Source: a virus
DNA length: 24,271 nt
IMG/VR virus record: IMGVR_UViG_3300023174_000615
Span: 1 to 24,271 of that record
Strand: one strand, 5' to 3'
Positions 1 through 7,324 of this stretch are shown one piece after another. The notes beneath the pieces were generated by a model. That model was not told the DNA's origin. It ran no database searches and saw only the letters and a list, made by a program, of their open reading frames with translations. How positions within the stretch are numbered: the first letter of the stretch is position 1; the number at the start of each line of letters is the position of its first letter. Both the position numbers and the translations under genes were made by a program.

Positions 1-235
1 GAATGTATGCACCAGAGATATTGGCACTGGTGATGATGTTGCCGTTAAGACTTGAGCTGGCTAGGTAAGCAGCCACATTGGAATTGCCGTAAGCATTGCC
101 TCCGGCCTGTTCAATCACAGCATTGTAATTGATAGTGATGGGATATTGTGTGCTTGACACACTGACATTTGTGGTGTTGTTGTCAATGATGATATTGGCC
201 GATGTCTCTTCGGTGATTACAATTTGGTAGGTCAT
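1..235 (-). CDS. Tail fibre / minor tail protein, N-terminal fragment (cut by window edge)
   Basis: Only the first 78 codons are in the window and the frame is open to the left edge. The start ATG (235-233) lies one base after the TAA of the upstream gene, with no clear ribosome site, so translation is probably coupled. The visible protein starts MTYQIVITEETSANIIIDNN and is rich in Asn, Ser, Thr, Ile and Val, like the fibre proteins beside it. No domain can be named. Its place at the distal end of the tail operon, after the tip protein and the 174-residue protein, suggests a fibre or receptor-binding component. The function is inferred from position and composition only. Confidence 0.7.
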   Translation of the reverse strand, partial: MTYQIVITEETSANIIIDNNTTNVSVSSTQYPITINYNAVIEQAGGNAYGNSNVAAYLASSSLNGNIITSANISGAYI

Positions 236-236
236 G

Positions 237-761
237 TTAGGCCACCACTAGAGTTGAATAAAGAGGACTTGTGCTGAGTGTGGGATCACCAGCAGTGACT
301 CCGGGTTCCCATGCCTGAACCAGTGCATACCTATGTGTGTTTACATTGGCAATGGGTGTGTTGACATCTGTCCATGTGGTTGAGAACACAGTGATGGGAA
401 CATTTTTTCTTGCATCAGGAATGATTGGTCCTGTATACATCAAGTTGGGCTGAATCACTCGCACAGTGCCTGTGGTGGCATTGAGTATGGTGGGCACATA
501 GATGCCTCCTGCAAAGCTGGCCATGGTCTGCACAGGGAATGTGCCAATCACAGTGGAGTCTGCAAAGTTGGGCTGGCCAGTATAGCGTAAAAAGCTCACT
601 TGGTCAACCACAATGGTTTGGAATTCTACCGCAAAGGTCCAGCCGGTAATGTCTTGTTGAAAGTTGTAGATTAATGTTCTACGACTTGATGGAAACCATT
701 GTTCACAAATGATCTCATCGGGACTACCCACATACTGGGCAAAGTTTAATACACCGGCCAT
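237..761 (-). CDS. Putative baseplate/tail-tip accessory protein (174 aa)
   Basis: A complete 174-residue ORF beginning MAGVLNFAQYVG with a strong ribosome site (TTAGGAGAG, 7 bases before ATG). The first 80 residues have a beta-rich pattern (RRTLIYNFQQDITGWTFAVE, then VSFLRYTGQ and VIGTFPV). This faintly recalls the N-terminal domain of BppU-type baseplate upper proteins, which attach receptor-binding proteins to the tail, but the likeness is too weak to name it. There is no signal peptide or membrane segment. It lies between the J-like tip protein and a fibre gene, which supports a tail-tip or fibre-attachment role. A perfect hairpin in its leader (785-806) may affect its expression or mRNA stability. 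Confidence 0.7.
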   Translation of the reverse strand: MAGVLNFAQYVGSPDEIICEQWFPSSRRTLIYNFQQDITGWTFAVEFQTIVVDQVSFLRYTGQPNFADSTVIGTFPVQTMASFAGGIYVPTILNATTGTVRVIQPNLMYTGPIIPDARKNVPITVFSTTWTDVNTPIANVNTHRYALVQAWEPGVTAGDPTLSTSPLYSTLVVA

Positions 762-784
762 AATTTCTCTCCTAAGGGGGATAC

Positions 785-806
785 TGCTGATGCAAAGGCA
801 TCAGCA
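785..806 (-). other. Perfect 9-bp stem hairpin in leader of the 174-aa tail gene
   Basis: TGCTGATGC and GCATCAGCA are exact inverted repeats separated by four bases. The hairpin sits in the largest gap of the tail module (762-843), about 20 bases ahead of the ribosome site of the downstream gene. No T-run follows on either strand, so it does not look like an intrinsic terminator. An RNA processing or stabilising stem is more likely. Apart from this stem and the ribosome site, the gap holds only AT-rich sequence. Confidence 0.6.
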
Positions 807-843
807 ATGCGTTTATTTATTAAGAATCTAAAAAACCAATTGA

Positions 844-2574
844 TCAGGTGAAGAAACGATAGTTTAACCAGCTGTCAGCCTGACCATTGATCAGGCTATT
901 GGCAGCTGATATGCCTGGCACTTGAAATGTGTTTGGACCAGCGTCAAATATCACAGTGTTGCCAGAGAATGACTTGGTATAGTTGATTATAGGCACACCA
1001 CTGTTGCCAGTTGTGGGTATGATGTTGCTCCAGGATGCTGGTATCAGAGTAGAACTTACACCAAATGCTATGATATTTCCAGTGGAGTTGCTGAGATTCA
1101 ACACAGCATTGGTGCTGGTGCTAATTCTTAAATTACCAGTTAGGCTACTTGAATCATCTAAACTTGCACCAATTAGATTCCAACTGCTCCAGCTCAATCC
1201 AGCAAAGCCACTGGAGTTGTATGTGCTTTGATTCCAAGGTGCTGTGGCATAATACACAGCAACACCTGCTTTGATACTGAGACTGCTTCTGGTGTCTGCC
1301 AATGCAGTGGTGTTGTGGCTGACTTCAACTACACAATTTGCAGCCGGGGCAATCACACCTGCCACATTACCTACCGCACTTCCAATTCCAGCCATGTAGG
1401 CATCAGCAGTGAATATCATGCCTTTGTAAACACTATTTCCAGAATATATCAATGTGTCAGCAGGCGAATTAACAAATGCAAATTGTCCACTTGTAATAGT
1501 ATTGCCACCAACAACAGTGCCAGAACTATTCACAACAGGAGTGTCAATCTTGATCACATCAGGTGCTTGATTTCTTGAGTATGTGACATTGGCACTGACA
1601 TTACTGAATGGTCCTGTTCCATCACCATTCACTCCGCGAGTCTTCCATGACCAAGTGCCATCACGCAGGCCAGTTGTGGTAAAGATCACTGTGTTGCCTG
1701 TGACAAAAGCATTGGCATCTGTTGATGCTTGTGTGCCTATGAGATTGTAATTGGTATTGGCCACATTGCCTGTGATTGTGACATTGCCTGCCCAGAACTG
1801 CACTCTATCCACAACACCTGCAGGCACAGTGGTGCTGACCACTTGTGCTGGCAAACTGTCCACTGTTTTCAATGTGATTGTGGGTGTGCCTGGTGTGCCA
1901 ATGGATGAGATTGATCTAATGCCAGGTGCTCCTGCCACAAGGAAGTTGGCCCAGGTTCCATCATAAATGGTGTCATCATATTCAGTGCAGGAGAATTCCA
2001 ATCGCAGACTTCCATCATCTCCTTCAATCTCCTTCACACGCATGATTCGAAACTCTTTGGCAGTCCATCCATAAGTGGTTGAGGTGATGTCAATGATGTT
2101 ACCGGCTTGCAGATTGATCTTGGAGTAATCCATCACGATTGTGACAGTGAGATCTAGACGACTCTGTTTGAGAGTAATCATACCATAGTGTTCAGCCTGC
2201 GGTTGATTGTTGATGAACTCTGAACTCACTTGTAAGGTATTGTCAGGTTCGTATGCATTACGCAGATTATCAGGCAGATTCAATGTTGCATAGTGAGGTT
2301 GATCACGCATGTCATTTCTGGGATACTCAACCTCTATTGCATTGTAGAGATTGGTCAGGCCTGATCCAGATATCTGAATAGGTCCAATGATGTCTGCTTC
2401 AGATATGCTTGCTACTGAGTTGCCAGCCGCATTCACAGTCCAGGAATACAATCCCTCGTGTGTGTTATAGGTAAACCAAGCAGTGGTGGCCTCAGCCAGT
2501 CGTTCTAGATTTGACCACACAGGTTCGCTGGTGCGGACTACGCCGTTAATTTGTTGGACATTTAAACTTGGCAT
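844..2574 (-). CDS. Tail tip protein, C-terminal half of a lambda J-like protein with FN3-like domain
   Basis: 576 residues. The first ~215 residues match the middle of lambda gpJ-type tip attachment proteins (Phage-tail_3 type): an N-terminal VQQINGVVRTSEPVWSNLER segment, then NAIEVEYPRNDMRDQPHYAT, and a segment ending SLRLEFSCTEYDDTIYDG, the usual end of the hub domains. Residues of about 225-335 look like a fibronectin type III repeat (GTWSWKTRGVNGDGTGPFSN). The rest is Asn/Ser/Thr-rich beta sequence ending LNYRFFT, probably the receptor-facing tip. The N-terminal half of the same protein appears to be the separate gene at 4704-5570, with the 707-residue adhesin gene between them. The start follows AAGGAAAAC closely. 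Role: central tip of the tail, contacting the cell surface; inferred from family likeness. Confidence 0.8.
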   Translation of the reverse strand: MPSLNVQQINGVVRTSEPVWSNLERLAEATTAWFTYNTHEGLYSWTVNAAGNSVASISEADIIGPIQISGSGLTNLYNAIEVEYPRNDMRDQPHYATLNLPDNLRNAYEPDNTLQVSSEFINNQPQAEHYGMITLKQSRLDLTVTIVMDYSKINLQAGNIIDITSTTYGWTAKEFRIMRVKEIEGDDGSLRLEFSCTEYDDTIYDGTWANFLVAGAPGIRSISSIGTPGTPTITLKTVDSLPAQVVSTTVPAGVVDRVQFWAGNVTITGNVANTNYNLIGTQASTDANAFVTGNTVIFTTTGLRDGTWSWKTRGVNGDGTGPFSNVSANVTYSRNQAPDVIKIDTPVVNSSGTVVGGNTITSGQFAFVNSPADTLIYSGNSVYKGMIFTADAYMAGIGSAVGNVAGVIAPAANCVVEVSHNTTALADTRSSLSIKAGVAVYYATAPWNQSTYNSSGFAGLSWSSWNLIGASLDDSSSLTGNLRISTSTNAVLNLSNSTGNIIAFGVSSTLIPASWSNIIPTTGNSGVPIINYTKSFSGNTVIFDAGPNTFQVPGISAANSLINGQADSWLNYRFFT

Positions 2575-2583
2575 TTGTTTTCC

Positions 2584-4707
2584 TTAATAGAACTTGATTA
2601 TTGCAACACCAGGATTGCCAGATGCACCTGATCCAGAAAGAGCACCTTGACCTCCCAGTCCATATGAATTACCTCCATTGGCAGCAGGGCCACTGAGACC
2701 CGCACCACCCCCACCACCACCAAGCACCGCTGTGCCAGTAAGAACATTGGTAACACCAGCACCGCCTGCAATACCTGTCAAGCCACCGTTACCTCCAGCA
2801 CCAGCACCTGTTCCTCCAGCACCACCTATTGCTGACACAAATGCTCCGCCTATGCGTGAATATGTTCCGCCTAGACCAAAATTAACTGAAAAATCATTAT
2901 AGTCAGATGTTATTGAGGTATCAGATCCAAGACCACCTGTGATAGTTGCATTGCCGCCCGGGAAGGTGGCACCACCCCCACCTTGACCAATGGTTACTGT
3001 GTATGGATTGTTTACCAATGTAATAGCAGTGTTGTATGCTATGCCACCTCCACCACCACCAGCACCACCACGACTGAAAGCACCACCAGCACCTCCGCCT
3101 CCGCCTCCAACCAATAATATGTTGGCCCGAGCATAAGTTCTTTCAGTAAAACTTGGAGTAAACACAGTATCACCTGTGTAAGTGTATGTTACTGAACTAA
3201 ACGGTTGCACATTTGCTGTGAGAGTTTTTGTTAAATTCACCTGACTGATACCATCTCTTGATTGTGTGTATGTAAAGGTGCTATTACCAGTCACTGTGTT
3301 AGCGGGTGCAAATCTAATGTTGGCAAAGTTGGCATTTACAGTGCTGGTGTTACCAGTGAATGTGTAAGTGTTGGCAATATTAGCCCAGTCATTAGAATCA
3401 AAATATGAATTACTATTTCCAAATTTACCAATTGGGCTGTTTAAAGTAAATGTGTATGATTGTCCATAGTCAGGACCATCATCAAGCACAGGAGTAGAGG
3501 TAGAAAATAATTGTGTAATTGCATTGGTAGTGTATGTTCTATCAATCATGTTTGATATCTCAGGATTGGTCACGGCTGTGAAGGTGGCCACAACATTGCT
3601 GGCCTGAGTAACATTGCCAGTTGCCAATGTTTTGATCTGATTGTATGTGAAACTCACATTGCCTGTATAATCCACAGGAGGCATCCATTCGATGGTATTA
3701 TTGATTGCTGCCTTACTACCAGTAACATTTAATTGTGTGTTGGCATAACCTACTAGGCTATTACTTTGATAGAATTGACCAATATTGCCTGCGGTTTGTT
3801 GAATACCTATGGTGAAACTTAGTGCATGTGTATCTAGATCAGTAATTGTGTTACCAAATGCCAATCTTGTGTCTTCGGTATATGTGCCTCCGGGGAAATT
3901 ATATTCCGCATGTGGTGTGCCAATTTGTATGTTGGCATTGGCTGTGCTGAATATTGCAGTTGTGTTACCCAGGGCAAAGTTGATAGCATTGCCCACATTG
4001 CTCACAAGATCGCTTGCAGGTAAAAACTTGAGAGCATTGGCAGCAATCTGACTATTAAGACTTGTGGCATTACCATCAATAAAGATTGAGTTGCCTGTTA
4101 TAATACCATCTGTCATAGACCCATATGTGGGGATGGTATTGGCAAAAAGTCTAAATGTCACTGTGGATGTGGCATCAACTACTACATTGGCCACAGTGAC
4201 ATTTGTCAATGTATCTTCATTGTAGATCACATTGCCTGTGATACTTAAACTAGGTTGTTGTGTTACATTAACAACAGTGGTCCAGGCTCTTGTGTTGCCT
4301 GCTTGATCATTTACTGTTGTAACATATGAATATTCAGGTGAGATGTTACTGGCACCAGTAAGATCAGAATATTTTACATTGGCAAATGCTTCCGTGTATT
4401 GTGCAACTGATCTAATACCATTCACACGCCAGGCAGCAGGAGCAATTTGTATTAGACCAATGTTGCTGTATGTTCCTGTGTAGGCCATGCTTACATTGCC
4501 CACATTTGAAAATTGCACATCCAGCAACAAATCTCTAACAGCACTGGTGATTGAAGTTAATGTAGTTTGTTGTGTGATATTGGCTGTTTGATATGCAGGA
4601 ACATTGGCAGTGGTATTGCCAGCATTGGCACCAAAAACAATGGCGTAATTGGCCTCATCATTGTAGTTGATGGTTCGTGCTGTGTTTAGGTCTATAATAG
4701 TGCTCAT
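2584..4707 (-). CDS. Large glycine-rich tail adhesin / fibre protein (707 aa)
   Basis: The first ~530 residues are Asn/Thr/Gly/Val-rich with many TGN, ANV and NVT steps, consistent with serial beta-sandwich (cadherin-like or Ig-like) repeats. Recurrent patterns include NEDTLTNVTVANVVV and TYTEDTRLAFGNTITDLDTH. From about residue 535 a marked glycine domain begins: NILLVGGGGGGAGG, GGAGGGGGGIAYN, TIGQGGGGA, and further GGxGG blocks to the end (PGVAIIKFY). Such domains occur in phage adhesins and fibres and can form glycine-rich sandwiches at the receptor-binding tip. Its ATG overlaps the TGA of the J-N-like gene (ATGA), so it is translationally coupled. Its position between the two halves of a J-like protein is unusual. 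A plus-strand reading of the glycine part gives a proline-rich shadow that is not a gene. Confidence 0.8.
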   Translation of the reverse strand: MSTIIDLNTARTINYNDEANYAIVFGANAGNTTANVPAYQTANITQQTTLTSITSAVRDLLLDVQFSNVGNVSMAYTGTYSNIGLIQIAPAAWRVNGIRSVAQYTEAFANVKYSDLTGASNISPEYSYVTTVNDQAGNTRAWTTVVNVTQQPSLSITGNVIYNEDTLTNVTVANVVVDATSTVTFRLFANTIPTYGSMTDGIITGNSIFIDGNATSLNSQIAANALKFLPASDLVSNVGNAINFALGNTTAIFSTANANIQIGTPHAEYNFPGGTYTEDTRLAFGNTITDLDTHALSFTIGIQQTAGNIGQFYQSNSLVGYANTQLNVTGSKAAINNTIEWMPPVDYTGNVSFTYNQIKTLATGNVTQASNVVATFTAVTNPEISNMIDRTYTTNAITQLFSTSTPVLDDGPDYGQSYTFTLNSPIGKFGNSNSYFDSNDWANIANTYTFTGNTSTVNANFANIRFAPANTVTGNSTFTYTQSRDGISQVNLTKTLTANVQPFSSVTYTYTGDTVFTPSFTERTYARANILLVGGGGGGAGGAFSRGGAGGGGGGIAYNTAITLVNNPYTVTIGQGGGGATFPGGNATITGGLGSDTSITSDYNDFSVNFGLGGTYSRIGGAFVSAIGGAGGTGAGAGGNGGLTGIAGGAGVTNVLTGTAVLGGGGGGAGLSGPAANGGNSYGLGGQGALSGSGASGNPGVAIIKFY

Positions 4708-5570
4708 TCTAAATCAATCCAATCATATGAATCCAGTCCCAAGCGACTGATGGTTGTGGCATTGCTTTCGCCTGTGTCAATTTCTCGAAGTCTAATGCCT
4801 GCACCATATCTTGTGTTGGTAGCATAATCAAACAATACATCTCCACTTTTGCTCATTGAGTTGATGATGTTGAATTGGTAATCACCTATTGATGTCACAT
4901 TCTTGTCTCTATTGTAATCCACACGGACTAAGGCAAACACAAGATCACTCATGTTTGAATTAGGTGTTGTTCCTGACGGTGCTGTCCAGTCAGGGAATAT
5001 GTCCCAGGCATTCACAGCACTCAATGTTGGTGCGGCATTGCCAACACAACTAGTAGCCGCTGGGGCAATTTGATCGGCACTGGCTCCTGATCCCCCATAC
5101 ATGTAGATCTTAATCAAGCCATTCATTGACTCATCAGTATTGCCATCAGCATCCCGAGTATTGTTGACAGTGATACCATCTGCTTTGAATATCACTTGAT
5201 CAGCATTGCGATAGCATTCATTAAATGTGTATGAGGAGGCAGCACCTGTTTCAAACAGATTGCCTGTCTTTTCACTTATGGTCAATGCTACCCACATGGT
5301 CTTGTTGTCATTCACAAGTTGTGCATCTGTTATGGCACCACCAAGATAGGCTGATCCATACACCACAGGTATCTTGTGATTGGTTGCTGGACTCAGCATT
5401 TGTCTTGAGCCAGCATCAAATCCAGTTTGTGATTGATTCTTTGAGATGCTACGATTTAGGGCGTAGCTTACCAGTGCAGTCACAGCAGTGCGAACCAGTA
5501 ACACACCAATAGTGCTGGTCACTCCAATCCATCCTGCTACTGCTGTGGCGATTGCAGTTAAAAATGCCAT
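4704..5570 (-). CDS. Tail tip protein, N-terminal half of a lambda J-like protein
   Basis: 288 residues from the ATG at 5570, which overlaps the TAA of the acetyltransferase gene and has AAGGAAGC just ahead. A longer in-frame start at 5609 would overlap that gene by 40 bases and is unlikely. Residues ~1-45 are hydrophobic (MAFLTAIATAVAGWIGV, LLVRTAVTALVSYAL), then comes the J-type entry SPATNHKIPVVYGSAYLGGA with MWVALTISEKTG. The end carries the typical hub stretch DVLFDYATNTRYGAGIRLRE. These are hallmarks of the first part of lambda gpJ-type tip attachment proteins. The protein stops at DSYDWIDLE, where gpJ would normally continue into the part encoded at 844-2574. It probably forms the hub ring of the tail tip together with that protein. 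Confidence 0.75.
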   Translation of the reverse strand: MAFLTAIATAVAGWIGVTSTIGVLLVRTAVTALVSYALNRSISKNQSQTGFDAGSRQMLSPATNHKIPVVYGSAYLGGAITDAQLVNDNKTMWVALTISEKTGNLFETGAASSYTFNECYRNADQVIFKADGITVNNTRDADGNTDESMNGLIKIYMYGGSGASADQIAPAATSCVGNAAPTLSAVNAWDIFPDWTAPSGTTPNSNMSDLVFALVRVDYNRDKNVTSIGDYQFNIINSMSKSGDVLFDYATNTRYGAGIRLREIDTGESNATTISRLGLDSYDWIDLE

Positions 5571-6028
5571 TATGCTTCCTTCATCCAGGTTTGTTCTATC
5601 AGTTTCCACCCTCTACGGCTGGGATCAAAATTGGTGTCAGGACCTTGTGTGCTCAAGAGAACAGCTTGCACACGACCTTGACGCAGATATTGATCACAGT
5701 CATGATCCCATGCACGCCATAACACAGCACCTGCACGACTGCCACGATGTGATTGGCTCACATACCAGGCCCGTTCCTGCAATAGTTTTCGTTCAGGATC
5801 CCAAAAGTCTTCACCATGTTCAGCAATTAGTGTGCCCACAATCTTGTTATCTTGAACTGCCACACGCACATAATGATCTTGTTGCCATCTAGTGACCAGT
5901 CGATAGATCCTTGGTGTGTCGCTTTCTGATCTCCAGGACCTGAAGCCCACTCGTGCTTGTGATGAGAACTCTTTTAGTAGTTCACACACACCTGACACAT
6001 CTTGCAGAGTGGCAAAGCGGCACAGCAT
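5570..6028 (-). CDS. GNAT-family N-acetyltransferase in the tail operon
   Basis: 152 residues. It begins MLCRFATLQDVSGVCELLKE, the usual GNAT beta1-alpha1 opening, with KIVGTLIAEHGED as the central hairpin. The strand-loop-helix WYVSQSHRGSRAGAVLWRAW (about residues 88-107) carries the pyrophosphate-binding RGSRAGA loop for acetyl-CoA, and the C-terminal NFDPSRRGWKLIEQTW resembles the closing GNAT strands. Start and stop overlap both neighbours (TAATG on each side), so it is part of the same translation chain as the tail tip genes. It occupies the place where many lambda-like tails encode a gpK peptidase (NlpC/P60 plus JAMM domains). The substrate is unknown; it could modify a tail protein or a host protein. 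The fold call is from sequence pattern only. Confidence 0.75.
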   Translation of the reverse strand: MLCRFATLQDVSGVCELLKEFSSQARVGFRSWRSESDTPRIYRLVTRWQQDHYVRVAVQDNKIVGTLIAEHGEDFWDPERKLLQERAWYVSQSHRGSRAGAVLWRAWDHDCDQYLRQGRVQAVLLSTQGPDTNFDPSRRGWKLIEQTWMKEA

Positions 6029-6687
6029 TAGGCTTGTTCCTGCACAAATTCAGTTGTGGGCGAATTCAGAGGTGTTGTGACCTGTGCTGTCTTGGTCACA
6101 GGAGCACCAAAGTCAAACGGACGACCAATCAGGTTGGTGATGCGATTGAAACTGCTATCACTAGGATAGAACAGGTTCATTGATTCCTGATTGGTCCTAC
6201 GACCAGTAATTTTGGTATTCAGCATGTCCACAAGACTTGAGCAACTCAAGTTGATGATCAAACTGGATTCATCACTCCATTCATTATAAGTTTCTGAGAA
6301 GCCATAGTTTGTGACCACACCTTGAAACATGAATATGGGATTGCCCGAGATGGCAAGTGGGTTGTCAGTAAGTGGGTCAGTGAATACTCTGCGAATCTCT
6401 ATCCTGGACCCTTTGATCCGCACTGCCTGCACTCCTTGTGCATACGCAATGGGAATGCCAGTAAGGCCAACTGCGGTTTCTACTGAGCTGGCTCTAAGTT
6501 CGTTAACACTTTCACTCACACTCATGAGCACACCAGCAGGTGAATACGAATAGTCAAAGCCATCCGATTCAGTAATCGTAATGGCTTTGTGAAATGTTGA
6601 TAATCTTAATATGCCATAGTCAGGTATGTCCAATCTCACACAAAGACAAACACCTACTGAACTATATCCTGATAAGTTTATGCTCAT
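6028..6687 (-). CDS. Minor tail / baseplate protein (219 aa)
   Basis: No sure family can be named. The N-terminus (LSGYSSVGVCLCVRLDIPDYG) and the central YSPAGVLMSVSESVNELRAS suggest a beta-rich structural protein. The middle (GSRIEIRRVFTDPLTDNPLA, NPIFMFQGVVTNYGFSE) fits a tail tube-to-tip adaptor that describes an offset or attachment surface, similar in position to lambda gpL and DUF2163-like proteins of other tails. Its ATG overlaps the TGA of the preceding gene and its TAA overlaps the acetyltransferase ATG. From position two genes after the tape measure, it likely belongs to the distal tail ring or hub. Confidence 0.65.
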   Translation of the reverse strand: MSINLSGYSSVGVCLCVRLDIPDYGILRLSTFHKAITITESDGFDYSYSPAGVLMSVSESVNELRASSVETAVGLTGIPIAYAQGVQAVRIKGSRIEIRRVFTDPLTDNPLAISGNPIFMFQGVVTNYGFSETYNEWSDESSLIINLSCSSLVDMLNTKITGRRTNQESMNLFYPSDSSFNRITNLIGRPFDFGAPVTKTAQVTTPLNSPTTEFVQEQA

Positions 6688-7322
6688 GTTCGATCCTCAT
6701 AGAATACAAAATCACCTGACCAGGAGACCAGCATGTTGTTGCCAGCTGGCACTAGACTCCAGGTGGGTCTTGTGACACACAGCACTGACCATGTGACATT
6801 GGCACCAAAGTATCCTGTGTATGATCCAGCGGCTTCATCTATTGGTCTGTTCAATGTAACAGTGGCACCATTGCCTGCGGCAGGATCTGCAACCACTTGA
6901 TAAACTGAACCTGCGGCACCAATCTGTAACCAATCACCTGCTCGGCAAACATAACCGCTGGCAAGTGTGCCTGCTGTGATGGTGCATGTGGTTACTGAAG
7001 TTCCAGCGGGCACAACAACTGTGAATCCGCCTGTGCCAGATCCCAAATATCCAATGATGTTCTCAAATCCCACATGATTGAAATTGATATCTGCAATGGT
7101 AATTCTGTCCATTTGATCTAGTTTGGCCAGGTAAGGACGGGCTTCTACATAGGTGGCACCAGGGCTTGGTGTGACTGTGAACTTCCACACACGACCTCCG
7201 CGACTCACTGTGCGGATCACATTTTCTCGAGTGGTTGTGGCAGCTACTACACCACGACCATCAATACTGAGAGCAGTGGCTGAGTTTACTATCCATTGAA
7301 AGGCTTCATTAGCTGTGGCCAT
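6684..7322 (-). CDS. Distal tail protein-like minor tail protein (212 aa)
   Basis: The gene lies directly downstream of the tape measure gene, the usual place of the distal tail protein or lambda gpM. Recognisable stretches are GGRVWKFTVTPSPGATYVEA and AKLDQMDRITIADINF at the N-terminus, then a Gly/Ala/Thr-rich beta section (VVVPAGTSVTTCTITAGT, AGDWLQIGAAGSVYQV) and a C-terminus NNMLVSWSGDFVFYEDRT. Segments of the RAGDWLQIG..VYQV type occur in lambda-like minor tail proteins that close the tube. A ribosome site (GGAGATAATT) precedes the ATG two bases after the tape measure stop. Assignment is from position and weak pattern. Confidence 0.65.
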   Translation of the reverse strand: MATANEAFQWIVNSATALSIDGRGVVAATTTRENVIRTVSRGGRVWKFTVTPSPGATYVEARPYLAKLDQMDRITIADINFNHVGFENIIGYLGSGTGGFTVVVPAGTSVTTCTITAGTLASGYVCRAGDWLQIGAAGSVYQVVADPAAGNGATVTLNRPIDEAAGSYTGYFGANVTWSVLCVTRPTWSLVPAGNNMLVSWSGDFVFYEDRT

Positions 7323-7324
7323 AA

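Noticed and set aside
2678-2902. Plus-strand proline-rich ORF
   Set aside because: It is the complement of the glycine-rich repeat of the adhesin gene; proline-rich antisense is expected.
5225-5892. Plus-strand ORFs over the tail tip and acetyltransferase genes
   Set aside because: Overlap well-supported minus-strand genes, lack ribosome sites and have no domain-like pattern.
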